Shown: in pieces, positions 25,595 through 33,614 of the stretch
Numbering within the stretch: position 1 is the first letter of the stretch
Layout: the number at the start of each line of letters is the position of its first letter
Assembly (NCBI RefSeq): GCF_014297285.1
Contig: NZ_JACOQI010000013.1
Location: forward strand, 24,846-88,845
From: Dysosmobacter segnis
GTDB lineage: Bacteria; Bacillota; Clostridia; Oscillospirales; Oscillospiraceae
DNA length: 64,000 nt
Reading direction: 5' to 3'
Notes under the pieces: model-generated
Seen by the model: only the letters and a program-made list of their open reading frames with translations
What the model was told of the DNA's origin: nothing
Databases searched by the model: none
Made by a program: the position numbers and the translations under genes

Positions 25595-25698
25595 CTTCGT
25601 CGGGACATGTGCCTGACAAAAATACTACGCCTTACGCGCCATGGACGGCAGAAAATCATTTAAATCCATCCTTCGTCAGGACATGTGCCTGACGAAGG
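25595..25698. repeat. Direct repeat with embedded palindrome downstream of the PLP gene
   Basis: A 23-nt unit, CTTCGTCRGGACATGTGCCT plus GAC, occurs at 25595-25617 and 25671-25693 (one mismatch, 76-nt spacing). The second copy is part of a perfect hairpin CCTTCGTCAGG / CCTGACGAAGG at 25670-25698; the first copy has lost part of the pairing arm. Outside this repeat the 292-nt gap (25503-25794) holds only a GC-rich hairpin, GGAGGGGAAC / TTCCCCTCC, at 25772-25793, which may end the minus-strand gene although it has no T tract. Confidence 0.7.
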
Positions 25699-25794
25699 AT
25701 ACTCTGCACCCCGCAAGTGTGCGAGTGTCCCACGCAAGCGAGTGCGCGCGGCGGGGTGATGGGGTGGTTAGGAGGGGAACCTGTTCCCCTCCTA

Positions 25795-26769
25795 TTATCC
25801 AAGATCCATGGCGAACAGGGCCGCCGCGCCGCCGGTGTGGACGAAGGCGATGTGCTCCTGCCCGTCGAAGTAGCCCTCCTTCACCAGCATCAGGAATTTG
25901 GCCCAAGCCTTGCCGGTGTAAACGGGGTCCAGCAGGATACCCTCCTGCCGGGCCAGTTCCTCGATGTAGGGGGTGTCCTCGGCGTTGGGGATGGCGTAGC
26001 CGGCGCCCACATGGTAGATCATCCGGAAACGGCTGTCCATGTCTGTGGGGACGGGCTGGCCCACCAGCCCGGCGGCTTCTTTCACCAATTCGGATACGAT
26101 TTCCTCAAAGGGGTCGGTATCCACGCCCAGACCTGTGGCCTTGGCCTGCGGGAGAAACAGGGAGGTACCCAGCACCAGACCGGCGGTGGTGCCGCCGGAG
26201 CCAGTGGCGGAGGCCACATGGCTGATCTCGATTCCGACCTCCTTGGCCTGCTCCGCCAGTTCCCGGACGCACTCGGCGTAGCCGATGGAGCCCAGTGCTG
26301 TGGAGCCGCCCACGGGGATGATATAGCCCTTGTGTCCCTGACTGGCCAACACCTCGCAGCGCTCACGCATCTCGGCGTAGATGTCCTCATAGCTGTCGGT
26401 GTCCATAAATTCCACCTGCGCGCCGAAAATATCGTCCAGCACCAGATTGCCCTTGCGGTCCGTGACACCCCGCTTTTTCAGGATCAGGACACAGCGCATC
26501 CCCAGCCGGGCGGCGCAGGCGGCGGTGAGCATGGCATGATTGGACTGGGCCCCGCCGGTGGTGAACACGGTGTCGCAGCCCTGCTTCTGGGCGTCCGCCA
26601 GCAGATATTCCAGCTTGCGGACCTTGTTGCCGCCCAAAGCGACGCCGCACAGGTCATCCCGCTTGATCCAGATGCTCTTGTTGTAGATCCGGCTGATATT
26701 TTCCAGCCGGTAAAAGGGCGTAGGATACACGCCCAGCCTGAGCTGAGGCAGATTATTCCAATGACTCAT
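25795..26769 (-). CDS. PLP-dependent D-cysteine desulfhydrase / ACC deaminase family protein
   Basis: 324 aa from the ATG at 26769 behind GGGGGA, 4 nt after the rpe stop; the longer frame to 26856 overlaps rpe and is rejected. Family marks: LGVYPTPFYRLENISRIY, then IWIKRDDLCGVALGGNKVRK whose last Lys is the PLP site (~50), TGGAQSNHAMLTAACAARLG, SATGSGGTTAGLVLG and AFVHTGGAAALFAMDLG. Members act as D-cysteine desulfhydrase or ACC deaminase, and related proteins use other D-amino acids. The substrate cannot be separated here by eye; D-cysteine desulfhydrase is the likeliest. Co-transcribed with rpe. Confidence 0.85.
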   Translation of the reverse strand: MSHWNNLPQLRLGVYPTPFYRLENISRIYNKSIWIKRDDLCGVALGGNKVRKLEYLLADAQKQGCDTVFTTGGAQSNHAMLTAACAARLGMRCVLILKKRGVTDRKGNLVLDDIFGAQVEFMDTDSYEDIYAEMRERCEVLASQGHKGYIIPVGGSTALGSIGYAECVRELAEQAKEVGIEISHVASATGSGGTTAGLVLGTSLFLPQAKATGLGVDTDPFEEIVSELVKEAAGLVGQPVPTDMDSRFRMIYHVGAGYAIPNAEDTPYIEELARQEGILLDPVYTGKAWAKFLMLVKEGYFDGQEHIAFVHTGGAAALFAMDLG

Positions 26770-26773
26770 ACGC

Positions 26774-27421
26774 TCATTTCCCCCGGAGTTCCTTGATACG
26801 GGCAGGGATGTCCTCCGCCTTGTAGACGGCGCTGCCCGCCACCAGCACGTTGGCACCAGCGTCGATGCAGGTCTGGCAGGTGTCGGGGGCCACGCCGCCG
26901 TCTACCTCCAGTTCGCAGGCGGGGTTCCGCTCATTGATGAGCTTGCGGATGGCGGCCACCTTGGGCATCTGGTCCGCCATGAATTTCTGACCGCCGAAGC
27001 CGGGCTCCACGGTCATGACCAGAATCAGCTCCACCTGATCGATATAGGGCAGGACTGCCTCCCAGGTGGTCTTGGGCTTCAGAACGATGCCCGCCTTCTT
27101 GCCCTTGGCGTGGATCTTGTCGATGGCGGCCTGAATGTTTTCCGGGAAATCCGCCTCCACATGGACCGTTACCAGATCGGCGCCGGCATCGCAGAATTCC
27201 TCCACGTACCGCACCGGCTGCGTGATCATCAGGTGAACATCCAGGAACATATCCGTGACCTTCCGGATAGACTTCAGCACCGGGATGCCGATGGAGATAT
27301 TGGGCACGAACACGCCGTCCATCACGTCTACATGGACGTAATCGGCGTCGGCAATGCGGTGAATGTCTCTCTCCAAATTCGCAAAATCGGCGGAGAGGAT
27401 AGACGGAGAAATTTTAATCAT
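26774..27421 (-). CDS. rpe: Ribulose-phosphate 3-epimerase
   Basis: 215 aa TIM-barrel enzyme of the pentose phosphate pathway, interconverting ribulose-5-phosphate and xylulose-5-phosphate. Marks: KISPSILSADFANLERDI, VHVDVMDGVFVPNISIG with metal ligands, DVHLMITQPVRYVEEFCDAG, VEPGFGGQKFM and ELEVDGGVAPDTC with the catalytic Asp. ATG behind AAAAGAGG. It shares a transcript with the PLP enzyme. A 235-nt GC-rich leader separates it from its promoter. Confidence 0.96.
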   Translation of the reverse strand: MIKISPSILSADFANLERDIHRIADADYVHVDVMDGVFVPNISIGIPVLKSIRKVTDMFLDVHLMITQPVRYVEEFCDAGADLVTVHVEADFPENIQAAIDKIHAKGKKAGIVLKPKTTWEAVLPYIDQVELILVMTVEPGFGGQKFMADQMPKVAAIRKLINERNPACELEVDGGVAPDTCQTCIDAGANVLVAGSAVYKAEDIPARIKELRGK

Positions 27422-27593
27422 GGAGATGACCTCTTTTCTCTAAATTTCCGGCAGATGGGCCGGAGATGTGGGACATGCTTCGTGGCAGACGGCGGCGGGG
27501 ATGCATAGGATGGCACAAGCGGCATGAGCGTCCCCGTTGATACGCCCCGCAGTGTCCGCCCCCGGGTCTGGCGCCGCCGCTTTTCAGATAGGG

Positions 27594-27613
27594 GGCCGGC
27601 GGCAGCGCCGGCC
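27594..27613. repeat. GC-rich hairpin in the rpe leader
   Basis: GGCCGGCG / CGCCGGCC with a 4-nt loop. The 27422-27662 stretch is a long leader of rpe (minus) with several GC-rich segments that could fold further. I recognise no riboswitch or ncRNA family in it. Confidence 0.6.
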
Positions 27614-27662
27614 TCCATTAGGGCGCAAAACAACTGCAATTTCGATGACTGTTTTCAGCCAT

Positions 27663-27691
27663 AGTGTAGCAGACATGGGCGGCAAAAGCAA
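27663..27691 (-). promoter_or_regulatory. Promoter of rpe operon
   Basis: Minus strand -35 TTGCTT (27691-27686), 17-bp spacer, -10 TACACT (27668-27663). Confidence 0.65.
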
Positions 27692-27725
27692 CGCCGGGAG
27701 GAAAATTTGTGCCCCGCTCCTTTTA

Positions 27726-27754
27726 TTGACCAACGATAGTGCCTATGCTATAAT
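27726..27754 (+). promoter_or_regulatory. Promoter of the glycosyltransferase operon
   Basis: -35 TTGACC (27726-27731), 17-bp spacer, perfect -10 TATAAT (27749-27754), 30 nt before the start codon. It diverges from the rpe promoter. Confidence 0.8.
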
Positions 27755-27783
27755 CACCTTGTATGAAGGAAAGGAGGTGGCTT

Positions 27784-28797
27784 ATGCCCGCTATTTCTGT
27801 GATCGTACCGGTCTATCAGGCGGAAGCGCTGCTGCCCCAGTGCGTAGAGAGCGTTTTGGCCCAGACCTTTTCCGACTGGGAACTGCTGCTGATTGACGAT
27901 GGCAGCCGGGACGGCTCTCCGACTCTGTGCGACGGCTACGCCGCTAAGGACCCTCGTATCCGCGTGTTCCACAAGCCCAACGGCGGCGTGTCCACCGCCC
28001 GGAATCTGGGATTGGAGCAGGCCACGGGGCCGTACATTGCCTTTTTGGACGCCGATGACGCCTTTGAGCCGGCGGCGTTGGAGACCTTGTGGTATCTGCG
28101 GGAAAAGGCCGGGGCAGACAGCGCCGGCTGTGCCCACTACAACGTGACGCCTGACGGGGAACAGCGGACAGAACTGTTGCTGCCGGCAGGAATCTATGAA
28201 GAGACCGGCATCCGGGAAAAGATCCTCTGGCCTCTGGCGGGGGACCGGCTTCAACCGCCGGTGTTCAACGGCTTCATCTGGCGTTTCCTCTTTGACGCCG
28301 CCATCCTCCGGGACAACGCCATTACCTTTGAGGGGGCCTATCTGGAGGATGAACTGTTCCTGATGGAATATTTCGCCAATGTGCACCGTCTCGCGGTGAC
28401 GGACAAGCCCCTGTACCGCTATCTGGAAAACCCCGCCTCCGCCACCCACCGCTATATGCGGGACTATCCGGCGGTATTCGCCCGGTTTTTGGAGCGAAAG
28501 GCGGAGATCGTGGAGAAATACGGCCTTGACGCCGCCCGGCCTCAGTGGCGGGCCAACACAGTGTGGGCAGGGCTGCTGATTGCCGTGGGCAACGAGTATG
28601 TGAAGAGCAATCCGAAGCCCGTCCGGGAAAAGCGGAAGGCCGTGGAAGCCCTCTGCGCCCAGCCGGAGTTTGCGAAAGCCATCCGGGAACTACGCCCCAA
28701 GGGCTTGGGCCGCAATAAGCAGATCGTGGCGGATCTCATCGGCAGCGGCCGGTTCGGTACGCTGACGGCGCTGTACCGCCTGAAAAATCATATGTAA
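27784..28797 (+). CDS. Glycosyltransferase family 2
   Basis: 337 aa from the ATG at 27784 behind AAAGGAGGTGG. GT2 (GT-A fold) marks: ISVIVPVYQAEALLPQCVES, LLLIDDGSRDGSPTLCDGY (nucleotide-sugar site), GGVSTARNLGLEQATG and FLDADDAFEP containing the DxD metal motif; the general base region may be LEDELFLMEYFA (~195). It probably adds a sugar to a lipid-linked or surface polysaccharide on the cytoplasmic face of the membrane. Followed after 9 nt by an O-antigen-ligase-like membrane protein, so the pair likely builds a surface glycan. Donor and acceptor are unknown. Confidence 0.9.
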   Translation: MPAISVIVPVYQAEALLPQCVESVLAQTFSDWELLLIDDGSRDGSPTLCDGYAAKDPRIRVFHKPNGGVSTARNLGLEQATGPYIAFLDADDAFEPAALETLWYLREKAGADSAGCAHYNVTPDGEQRTELLLPAGIYEETGIREKILWPLAGDRLQPPVFNGFIWRFLFDAAILRDNAITFEGAYLEDELFLMEYFANVHRLAVTDKPLYRYLENPASATHRYMRDYPAVFARFLERKAEIVEKYGLDAARPQWRANTVWAGLLIAVGNEYVKSNPKPVREKRKAVEALCAQPEFAKAIRELRPKGLGRNKQIVADLIGSGRFGTLTALYRLKNHM

Positions 28798-28806
28798 GGA
28801 GCAACT

Positions 28807-30321
28807 ATGACACTTTGGCAAACCAGCCTGACCTATCAGATATGGGTCTGGCTTTGCGATGTCTATGAGGACAGTACCCTCCACCATTTTCTGGCGGCGG
28901 CGGGCCGTTGGTGCAACGGGCAGATCGAGGAGAGCCGCATCCTGCGGCCGCTGTGCCGGGAAGGGATTGCGGCCCGGTCTTGGCGGGACAGCTTCCTGTG
29001 CCGGGTGCTCAGCGCTCTGGTGAACCTGCCAGGGACGCTGCTTCACGCCTGGTACAAGGCGTGGAACCTGACCTTTGAGGACAGCTTTTTCGCACGACTG
29101 GCCTTTGACATGGGAGACAGTGCCTCCATTGCCCAGTTCTGGTGCATCGCGGCGCTGTGGTGCATCCCCTACGAGCGCTGGAACAACGCATATAGCTTTA
29201 TGACCGGCGTTTTGCTGCTGCTGCTGTTTTACGCCGGGGCTATGCGGACGGGCCGCCGTCTGGATGTGGCCCGGATCGGCTTCTATCCGGCGCTGATGCT
29301 GGCTGCGGTGACGCTGGCCGTGACCTTCTCCTATGCGCCGGGGCTGTCCGCCCGGTTTTTGATCTACCATGTGTCGGCAGCGCTGCTGGTGGTCATCACC
29401 GTCAGTGCCGTGCGGAATGGGGAGGACCTGAAGCGGCTGTGTGCCGGGGCGGCGGTCTGTGTGGGCGCAACAGGCGCTTACGGTATTGTCCAGCGGATTC
29501 AGGGCGTGAAGGTAAATCCTTCCTATGTGGATCTGAAGGTCAACGCCGGTATGCCGGGGCGGGTCTTTTCCATTTTCGACAATCCAAACACCTTCGCACA
29601 GGTGCTTTTGCTGCTGCTGCCGCTGGTGCTGGCCCTGTTCCTTACGGCAAAGCGCTGGCAGTGGAAAGTCATCTGCGCCGGTATCTTCTGCGTGGGCGGC
29701 ATGGCCATGGCCATGACCTATTCCCGGGCAAGCTGGGTGGGGCTGGCCGTTTCCATGGCGGTATTTGTATTTTTCTGGAAGCCGAAGCTGATCCCAGCCT
29801 TTATCCTGCTGTGCGTACTGGCGGTGCCCTTCCTGCCCACCACGGTGCTGAACCGCATCCACACCATTACCAATACGGCGGACTCCTCCACCTCCAGCCG
29901 GGTCTCTCTTTACAAGGCGGCCATTGAGGTCATCCGCCGTTCCCCCCTCACCGGAGCGGGCCTCGGCACCGCCGCCACCCAGACATACATCCGGGAGTTC
30001 AACCTGTATCATGACAAGGCTCCCTTTGTCCACTCCCACAATTTCTATTTAGAAGTCTGGATCCAGATGGGCCTGCTGGGCGTCACCGGTTTTGTGGGTT
30101 CCATGCTGTGGAATATCAAAAACGCCGCCCGAGCGGTCCGGCATAGCGGTCCCTCCGTGGGGAGGACGGTAGCAGCCGCCGCTGCGTCTGCCATGTGCGG
30201 CGCGATGGTCTGCGGTCTGGCGGATTTCTTGTGGAACTATCCCCGCGTGCTGGTCATTTTCTGGTTCACCTTCGCCATGGCCATCGCCGGCGTCAAGGTC
30301 TGCACGGAAGAAGCAAAGTGA
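28807..30321 (+). CDS. O-antigen ligase/polymerase-like membrane protein
   Basis: 504 aa with about ten hydrophobic segments, for example GVLLLLLFYAGAM, PALMLAAVTLAVTF, LLLLLPLVLALFLTA and AVFVFFWKPKLIPAFILL. A Wzy_C/WaaL-type core is shown by FSIFDNPNTFAQVLLLLLP, TYSRASWVGLAVSMA, SSTSSRVSLYKAAIEVIRRS and SHNFYLEVWIQMGLLG; the large periplasm-side loop with the conserved Arg and His lies between the last two. Such proteins polymerise or transfer lipid-linked glycans. The N-terminal ~100 residues (WCNGQIEESRILRPLCREG) are soluble and unusual. In operon with the GT2 gene. Confidence 0.85.
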   Translation: MTLWQTSLTYQIWVWLCDVYEDSTLHHFLAAAGRWCNGQIEESRILRPLCREGIAARSWRDSFLCRVLSALVNLPGTLLHAWYKAWNLTFEDSFFARLAFDMGDSASIAQFWCIAALWCIPYERWNNAYSFMTGVLLLLLFYAGAMRTGRRLDVARIGFYPALMLAAVTLAVTFSYAPGLSARFLIYHVSAALLVVITVSAVRNGEDLKRLCAGAAVCVGATGAYGIVQRIQGVKVNPSYVDLKVNAGMPGRVFSIFDNPNTFAQVLLLLLPLVLALFLTAKRWQWKVICAGIFCVGGMAMAMTYSRASWVGLAVSMAVFVFFWKPKLIPAFILLCVLAVPFLPTTVLNRIHTITNTADSSTSSRVSLYKAAIEVIRRSPLTGAGLGTAATQTYIREFNLYHDKAPFVHSHNFYLEVWIQMGLLGVTGFVGSMLWNIKNAARAVRHSGPSVGRTVAAAAASAMCGAMVCGLADFLWNYPRVLVIFWFTFAMAIAGVKVCTEEAK

Positions 30322-30326
30322 ATATT

Positions 30327-30368
30327 AAAAACGTTCGCCGTATGGAGGTCCATACGGCGAACGTTTTT
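30327..30368. terminator. Bidirectional terminator; palindrome copy 3 of the CGCCGTAT family
   Basis: Perfect 20-bp inverted repeat AAAAACGTTCGCCGTATGGA / TCCATACGGCGAACGTTTTT with a GG loop, flanked by A and T runs. It lies between converging genes and can end both. Core shared with the palindromes at 11275 and 12979. Confidence 0.9.
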
Positions 30369-31260
30369 ATAGGGTGCTGCCCTGAATCAGATTGTCTCTC
30401 AGAAATGCCTGATGAATGGCGTTCAGTACCCGCTTTTTATCTCCGCTCCACAGGGGAGCCAGCAGGTCCCGCTTCGCGCCGTCCCCGGTGAGGCGGTGGA
30501 TGACTGTTTCCGGTGGAAGATTCCGCAGACACAGCTCCAGAATGGAAATATATTCCTCCAATTCCAGCGTCTGCACCCGGCCTGCCTGCCACTCCGCCGC
30601 CAGATCCGTGTTCCGGAGGACGTGGAGCAGATGGAGTTTCACGCCCTCCGCCCCACTTTGACCGATATAGCGGGCGGTCTCCGCCATCATTTCCGGTGTT
30701 TCGCCGGGAAGCCCCAAGATCTGATGGACAATGACCGTCACGCCGATGGCTTTCAGATCCTTCACCGCCCGGTCGAATACCGGCAGGTCATAGCCCCGGC
30801 GGAGATACCGGGCGCTTTCCGAGTGGATCGTCTGCAAGCCCAGCTCCACCCACACCGGCTTGATGCGATTCAGCTCCTCCAATAGGCCCAGAATATCCGG
30901 CCCCAGACAGTCCGGCCTGGTGGCGATAGATAAGATCACCACATCCTCCGGCTCTATGGCCGCCTGGAACAGTCGCCGCAGGCGGTCAACATTCCCATAG
31001 GTGTTGGTGAAGGACTGGAAGTAGGCGATGTATTTCGCATCGGTCCCAGCCTTGGCGGCTACCCGCAGTCTGGCGGCTGCCAGCTGATCCGGGATGGCTC
31101 CGGCCTCCGCGAACGCACCTGCGCCGTCGCAGAAAATGCAGCCGCGCGTGTCCAGCGTCCCGTCCCGGTTGGGGCAGGAGCACCCGGAGGACAGGGCCAG
31201 CTTGTAGACCTTGCAGCCGTATTCCGCCTTTAGCCGGGAGTTCAGGTCATTCCAGTACAT
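30367..31260 (-). CDS. Radical SAM protein, TIGR01212/YhcC type
   Basis: 297 aa. The N-terminus WNDLNSRLKAEYGCKVYKL is typical of the YhcC/TIGR01212 family. The Fe-S cysteines lie in SSGCSCPNRDGTLDTRGCIF followed by C, giving the family's atypical spacing. Also seen: IAYFQSFTNTYGNVDRLRRL, ILSIATRPDCLG, VWVELGLQTIHSESARYLRR and VIVHQILGLPGETPEMM. The fold resembles elongator-type radical SAM enzymes; the reaction is unknown. One base separates it from the upstream 98-aa gene stop (TGATATG), so the two are coupled. Its own ribosome site is weak. Confidence 0.88.
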   Translation of the reverse strand: MYWNDLNSRLKAEYGCKVYKLALSSGCSCPNRDGTLDTRGCIFCDGAGAFAEAGAIPDQLAAARLRVAAKAGTDAKYIAYFQSFTNTYGNVDRLRRLFQAAIEPEDVVILSIATRPDCLGPDILGLLEELNRIKPVWVELGLQTIHSESARYLRRGYDLPVFDRAVKDLKAIGVTVIVHQILGLPGETPEMMAETARYIGQSGAEGVKLHLLHVLRNTDLAAEWQAGRVQTLELEEYISILELCLRNLPPETVIHRLTGDGAKRDLLAPLWSGDKKRVLNAIHQAFLRDNLIQGSTL

Positions 31261-31261
31261 A

Positions 31262-31558
31262 TCATTCCGCTTTAGGGGCGGGGTAGGGGATGGAATAGGG
31301 CTGGCTGCCCCGTTCCGCCAACTTTTCCTCCAGCCACGCCTTCACCTGCTCCACGCCCTCCTCCGTCCACGGGAAGGTCTGGGATTCCACATCCTTGGCC
31401 AGCTCGAAGCTGGTGTTCTCGTAGACCCAGACAGTGAGAGTGCCCTTTCCGTCCGTCCAGCCCTCCCGCTGAAAACGGTAGCGGAAGGTGCCGATGCTGC
31501 CGGGGTAAATAGCGGCTTTTGTGAAGAAGGCCACATTCAGATGATCGAAATGTCCCAT
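31262..31558 (-). CDS. Small conserved-looking protein of unknown function
   Basis: 98 aa, ATG behind GAGGT, own promoter upstream. No recognised domain. The sequence is mixed alpha/beta, with FRYRFQREGWTDGKGTLTV, VWVYENTSFELAKD and a C-terminal helix WTEEGVEQVKAWLEEKLAE. No signal peptide or membrane segment. It is the first gene of a two-gene transcript with the radical SAM protein and its stop is next to that gene's start, so the two products may work together (inference). GC-rich codon use matches its neighbours, supporting a real gene. Confidence 0.75.
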   Translation of the reverse strand: MGHFDHLNVAFFTKAAIYPGSIGTFRYRFQREGWTDGKGTLTVWVYENTSFELAKDVESQTFPWTEEGVEQVKAWLEEKLAERGSQPYSIPYPAPKAE

Positions 31559-31605
31559 GATTACCTCGTTTTCCCGCTCTGCGGCGTCCTGATTTTTTCC
31601 TCAGC

Positions 31606-31634
31606 AGTATAGCATACTTCACCGGGTTCCGCAA
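31606..31634 (-). promoter_or_regulatory. Promoter of the 98-aa/radical SAM pair
   Basis: Minus strand -35 TTGCGG (31634-31629), 17-bp spacer, -10 TATACT (31611-31606). Its -35 lies 6 bp from that of the divergent promoter. Confidence 0.75.
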
Positions 31635-31640
31635 CGGCCC

Positions 31641-31669
31641 TTGCACCGGCGAAAAAAACAGGGTATACT
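31641..31669 (+). promoter_or_regulatory. Promoter of the phosphoesterase gene
   Basis: -35 TTGCAC (31641-31646), 17-bp spacer, -10 TATACT (31664-31669), 40 nt before the start codon. Confidence 0.75.
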
Positions 31670-31708
31670 GTTTTTGACTATGAATATGCCACACAAGAGG
31701 AGACTGCT

Positions 31709-32185
31709 ATGAACATTCTGGTGCTTTCGGATTCCCACGGAAATATATCCAATATGGAGGAGGCGGTTGAACGGGAAAAGCCCGACATGATCCTCCATCT
31801 GGGGGACTGCTGGCGGGATGCGGAACGGCTGGCGGAACGGTATCCGGACATTCCCATGGAGCACGTTCCCGGAAATTGTGACTGCCGTCCGGAGGAGCCG
31901 GCGGAAAAACTGCTGTTTTTAGGGGACTGCCGTGTGTTGATCTGCCACGGCCACACCTGCGGCGTAAAAACCTCCCTGCTGACGGCGGGCTTGAAGGCAG
32001 AGCAGGACCATTTAGATGCCTTTCTGTTTGGCCATACCCACAAGCCTTTGGTGGACAAGCGGGGCAGAACGCTGTTCCTGAATCCGGGAACTGTGGGCAA
32101 GGGCCTGCGGCCTACCTACGGTATATTAACGGTAGAGGGCGACCGGATCGACGGCCGAACCGTGTTTTTGGATAGCGAATCATAA
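31709..32185 (+). CDS. YfcE/MJ0936-family metallophosphoesterase
   Basis: 158 aa, typical for the small MJ0936/YfcE phosphodiesterases of the calcineurin-like superfamily. All metal-binding motifs are visible: LVLSDSHGN at the N-terminus, HLGDC (~30), VPGNCDC where GNHD/GNCD is expected (~55), ICHGH (~80) and FGHTHKP (~107-113), then LNPGTVGKG. Members hydrolyse phosphodiesters with two metal ions; the natural substrate is unknown. ATG behind GAGGAG. Monocistronic as far as seen. Confidence 0.93.
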   Translation: MNILVLSDSHGNISNMEEAVEREKPDMILHLGDCWRDAERLAERYPDIPMEHVPGNCDCRPEEPAEKLLFLGDCRVLICHGHTCGVKTSLLTAGLKAEQDHLDAFLFGHTHKPLVDKRGRTLFLNPGTVGKGLRPTYGILTVEGDRIDGRTVFLDSES

Positions 32186-32248
32186 AACCAACAGATACGA
32201 TAGGTAAAAATATAAGCAGAATTGATATCTGAAAGTGCATTTTTTAAT

Positions 32249-32277
32249 TTTACAAAGGTCAACCTATCTGTTAAAAT
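32249..32277 (+). promoter_or_regulatory. Promoter of the CofE-like gene
   Basis: -35 TTTACA (32249-32254), 17-bp spacer, -10 TAAAAT (32272-32277), ~80 nt before the ATG. The leader contains a small hairpin CCGCC / GGCGG just before the ribosome site. Confidence 0.65.
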
Positions 32278-32356
32278 AAATAAGCTGGGGCAAAAGGCCC
32301 TGTGCTTGAAGCTAAAATCATGTGTGCCGCCATGTGGCGGCGGAATGGAGTTTTTT

Positions 32357-33559
32357 ATGAGCCGTATGGTCGGTACTGTTTCCCGGGGCGTCCGGGCGCC
32401 TATTATCCGCAGCGGCGACGATCTGGTGGAGATCGTCACCAAGTCCGTTTTGGAGGCTGCCGCCCAGCCGGAGGATGGCTTTGCCATCCGGGATCGGGAC
32501 GTAGTGGCTATGACCGAGGCCATCGTGGCCCGTGCTCAGGGCAACTACGCTTCCGTGGACGATATTGCCGCCGACGTGAAGGAAAAGCTGGGCGGTGAAA
32601 CGGTGGGCGTTATTTTCCCCATCCTCAGCCGCAACCGTTTCGCCGTCTGCCTGCGGGGCATTGCCAAGGGTGCGAAGAAGATCGTCCTCATGCTGAGCTA
32701 TCCCTCCGACGAAGTGGGCAACCACCTGATCGACCCGGATGTGATGGACGAAAAGGGCGTGGACCCCTACCGGGACGTGCTGACCCTGGAAAAATACCGG
32801 GAGCTGTTCGGCTACACCGTGCACCCCTTCACTGGCGTGGACTATGTGGCCTACTACATGGACCTGATCCGGGACTGCGGCGCGGAGACGGAGGTCATCT
32901 TCGCCAATGACGCCAAGGCCATCCTGCCCTATACCAAGAATGTCATCAACTGCGACATCCACACCCGCAAGCGCACCAAGCGCCGCCTGATCGCCGCCGG
33001 TGCGGAAAAGGTGTTCTCTCTGGACGAGATCCTCACCGCCCCTGTCAACGGCAGCGGCTATAACGAGAACTACGGCCTGCTGGGCACCAACAAGGCCACC
33101 GAGGATACGGTGAAGCTGTTCCCCCGCGACTGCCAGAGCATGGTGGAGGCCATTCAGAAGAAGCTGTATGACGCCACCGGCAAGCATGTGGAGGTTATGG
33201 TCTACGGCGACGGTGCCTTCAAGGACCCCGTTGGTAAGATCTGGGAGCTGGCAGACCCTGTGGTGTCCCCCGCCTACACCGCCGGTCTGGAGGGCACGCC
33301 CAACGAGCTGAAGCTGAAGTATCTGGCAGATAACGATTTCGCCGGTCTGAACGGCGAGGAGCTGCGGCAGGCCATCAAGGGCCGCATCGCCGCTAAGGAC
33401 GGCAGCTCTCTGGTGGGCAACATGGTCTCCGAGGGCACTACCCCCCGCCGCCTGACGGACCTGATCGGCTCCCTGTGCGACCTGACCTCCGGCTCTGGCG
33501 ACAAGGGTACCCCCATCGTCTACATTCAGGGCTATTTCGACAACTACACCAACGACTGA
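32357..33559 (+). CDS. Coenzyme F420-0:L-glutamate ligase-like (CofE/FbiB) family protein
   Basis: 400 aa from the ATG at 32357 behind AATGGAG; a longer frame to 32222 would start before the promoter. Resembles the F420_ligase family: VRAPIIRSGDDLVEIVTKSV, RDRDVVAMTEAIVARAQG, ILSRNRFAVCLRGIAKGAKK, DPYRDVLTLEKYRELFG and a C-terminal VVSPAYTAGLEGTPNELK. CofE adds gamma-linked glutamates to F420-0, but no F420 genes occur here and most clostridia do not make F420, so the true substrate of this family is probably different. It is longer than archaeal CofE (~250 aa). Family call likely; function open. Confidence 0.75.
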   Translation: MSRMVGTVSRGVRAPIIRSGDDLVEIVTKSVLEAAAQPEDGFAIRDRDVVAMTEAIVARAQGNYASVDDIAADVKEKLGGETVGVIFPILSRNRFAVCLRGIAKGAKKIVLMLSYPSDEVGNHLIDPDVMDEKGVDPYRDVLTLEKYRELFGYTVHPFTGVDYVAYYMDLIRDCGAETEVIFANDAKAILPYTKNVINCDIHTRKRTKRRLIAAGAEKVFSLDEILTAPVNGSGYNENYGLLGTNKATEDTVKLFPRDCQSMVEAIQKKLYDATGKHVEVMVYGDGAFKDPVGKIWELADPVVSPAYTAGLEGTPNELKLKYLADNDFAGLNGEELRQAIKGRIAAKDGSSLVGNMVSEGTTPRRLTDLIGSLCDLTSGSGDKGTPIVYIQGYFDNYTND

Positions 33560-33571
33560 GAAAACAACGAA

Positions 33572-33614
33572 AAACAGACGCCGCTTCTGCATGAAGCGAC
33601 GTCTGCTTTTTTAT
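33572..33614. terminator. Bidirectional terminator
   Basis: AGACG-GCTTC / GAAGC-CGTCT hairpin with short bulges, preceded by AAAAAC and followed by TTTTTTA, between converging genes. It overlaps the last bases of the minus-strand gene. Confidence 0.8.

Noticed and set aside
25595..25698. CRISPR array
   Set aside because: Only two copies with unequal arms and no regular spacers or cas genes; no CRISPR is seen anywhere in the window.
27422..27783. SRP (4.5S) or 6S RNA in the rpe leader
   Set aside because: No SRP GGAA-tetraloop motif with the conserved bulge, and I cannot show the open-bubble fold of 6S RNA.
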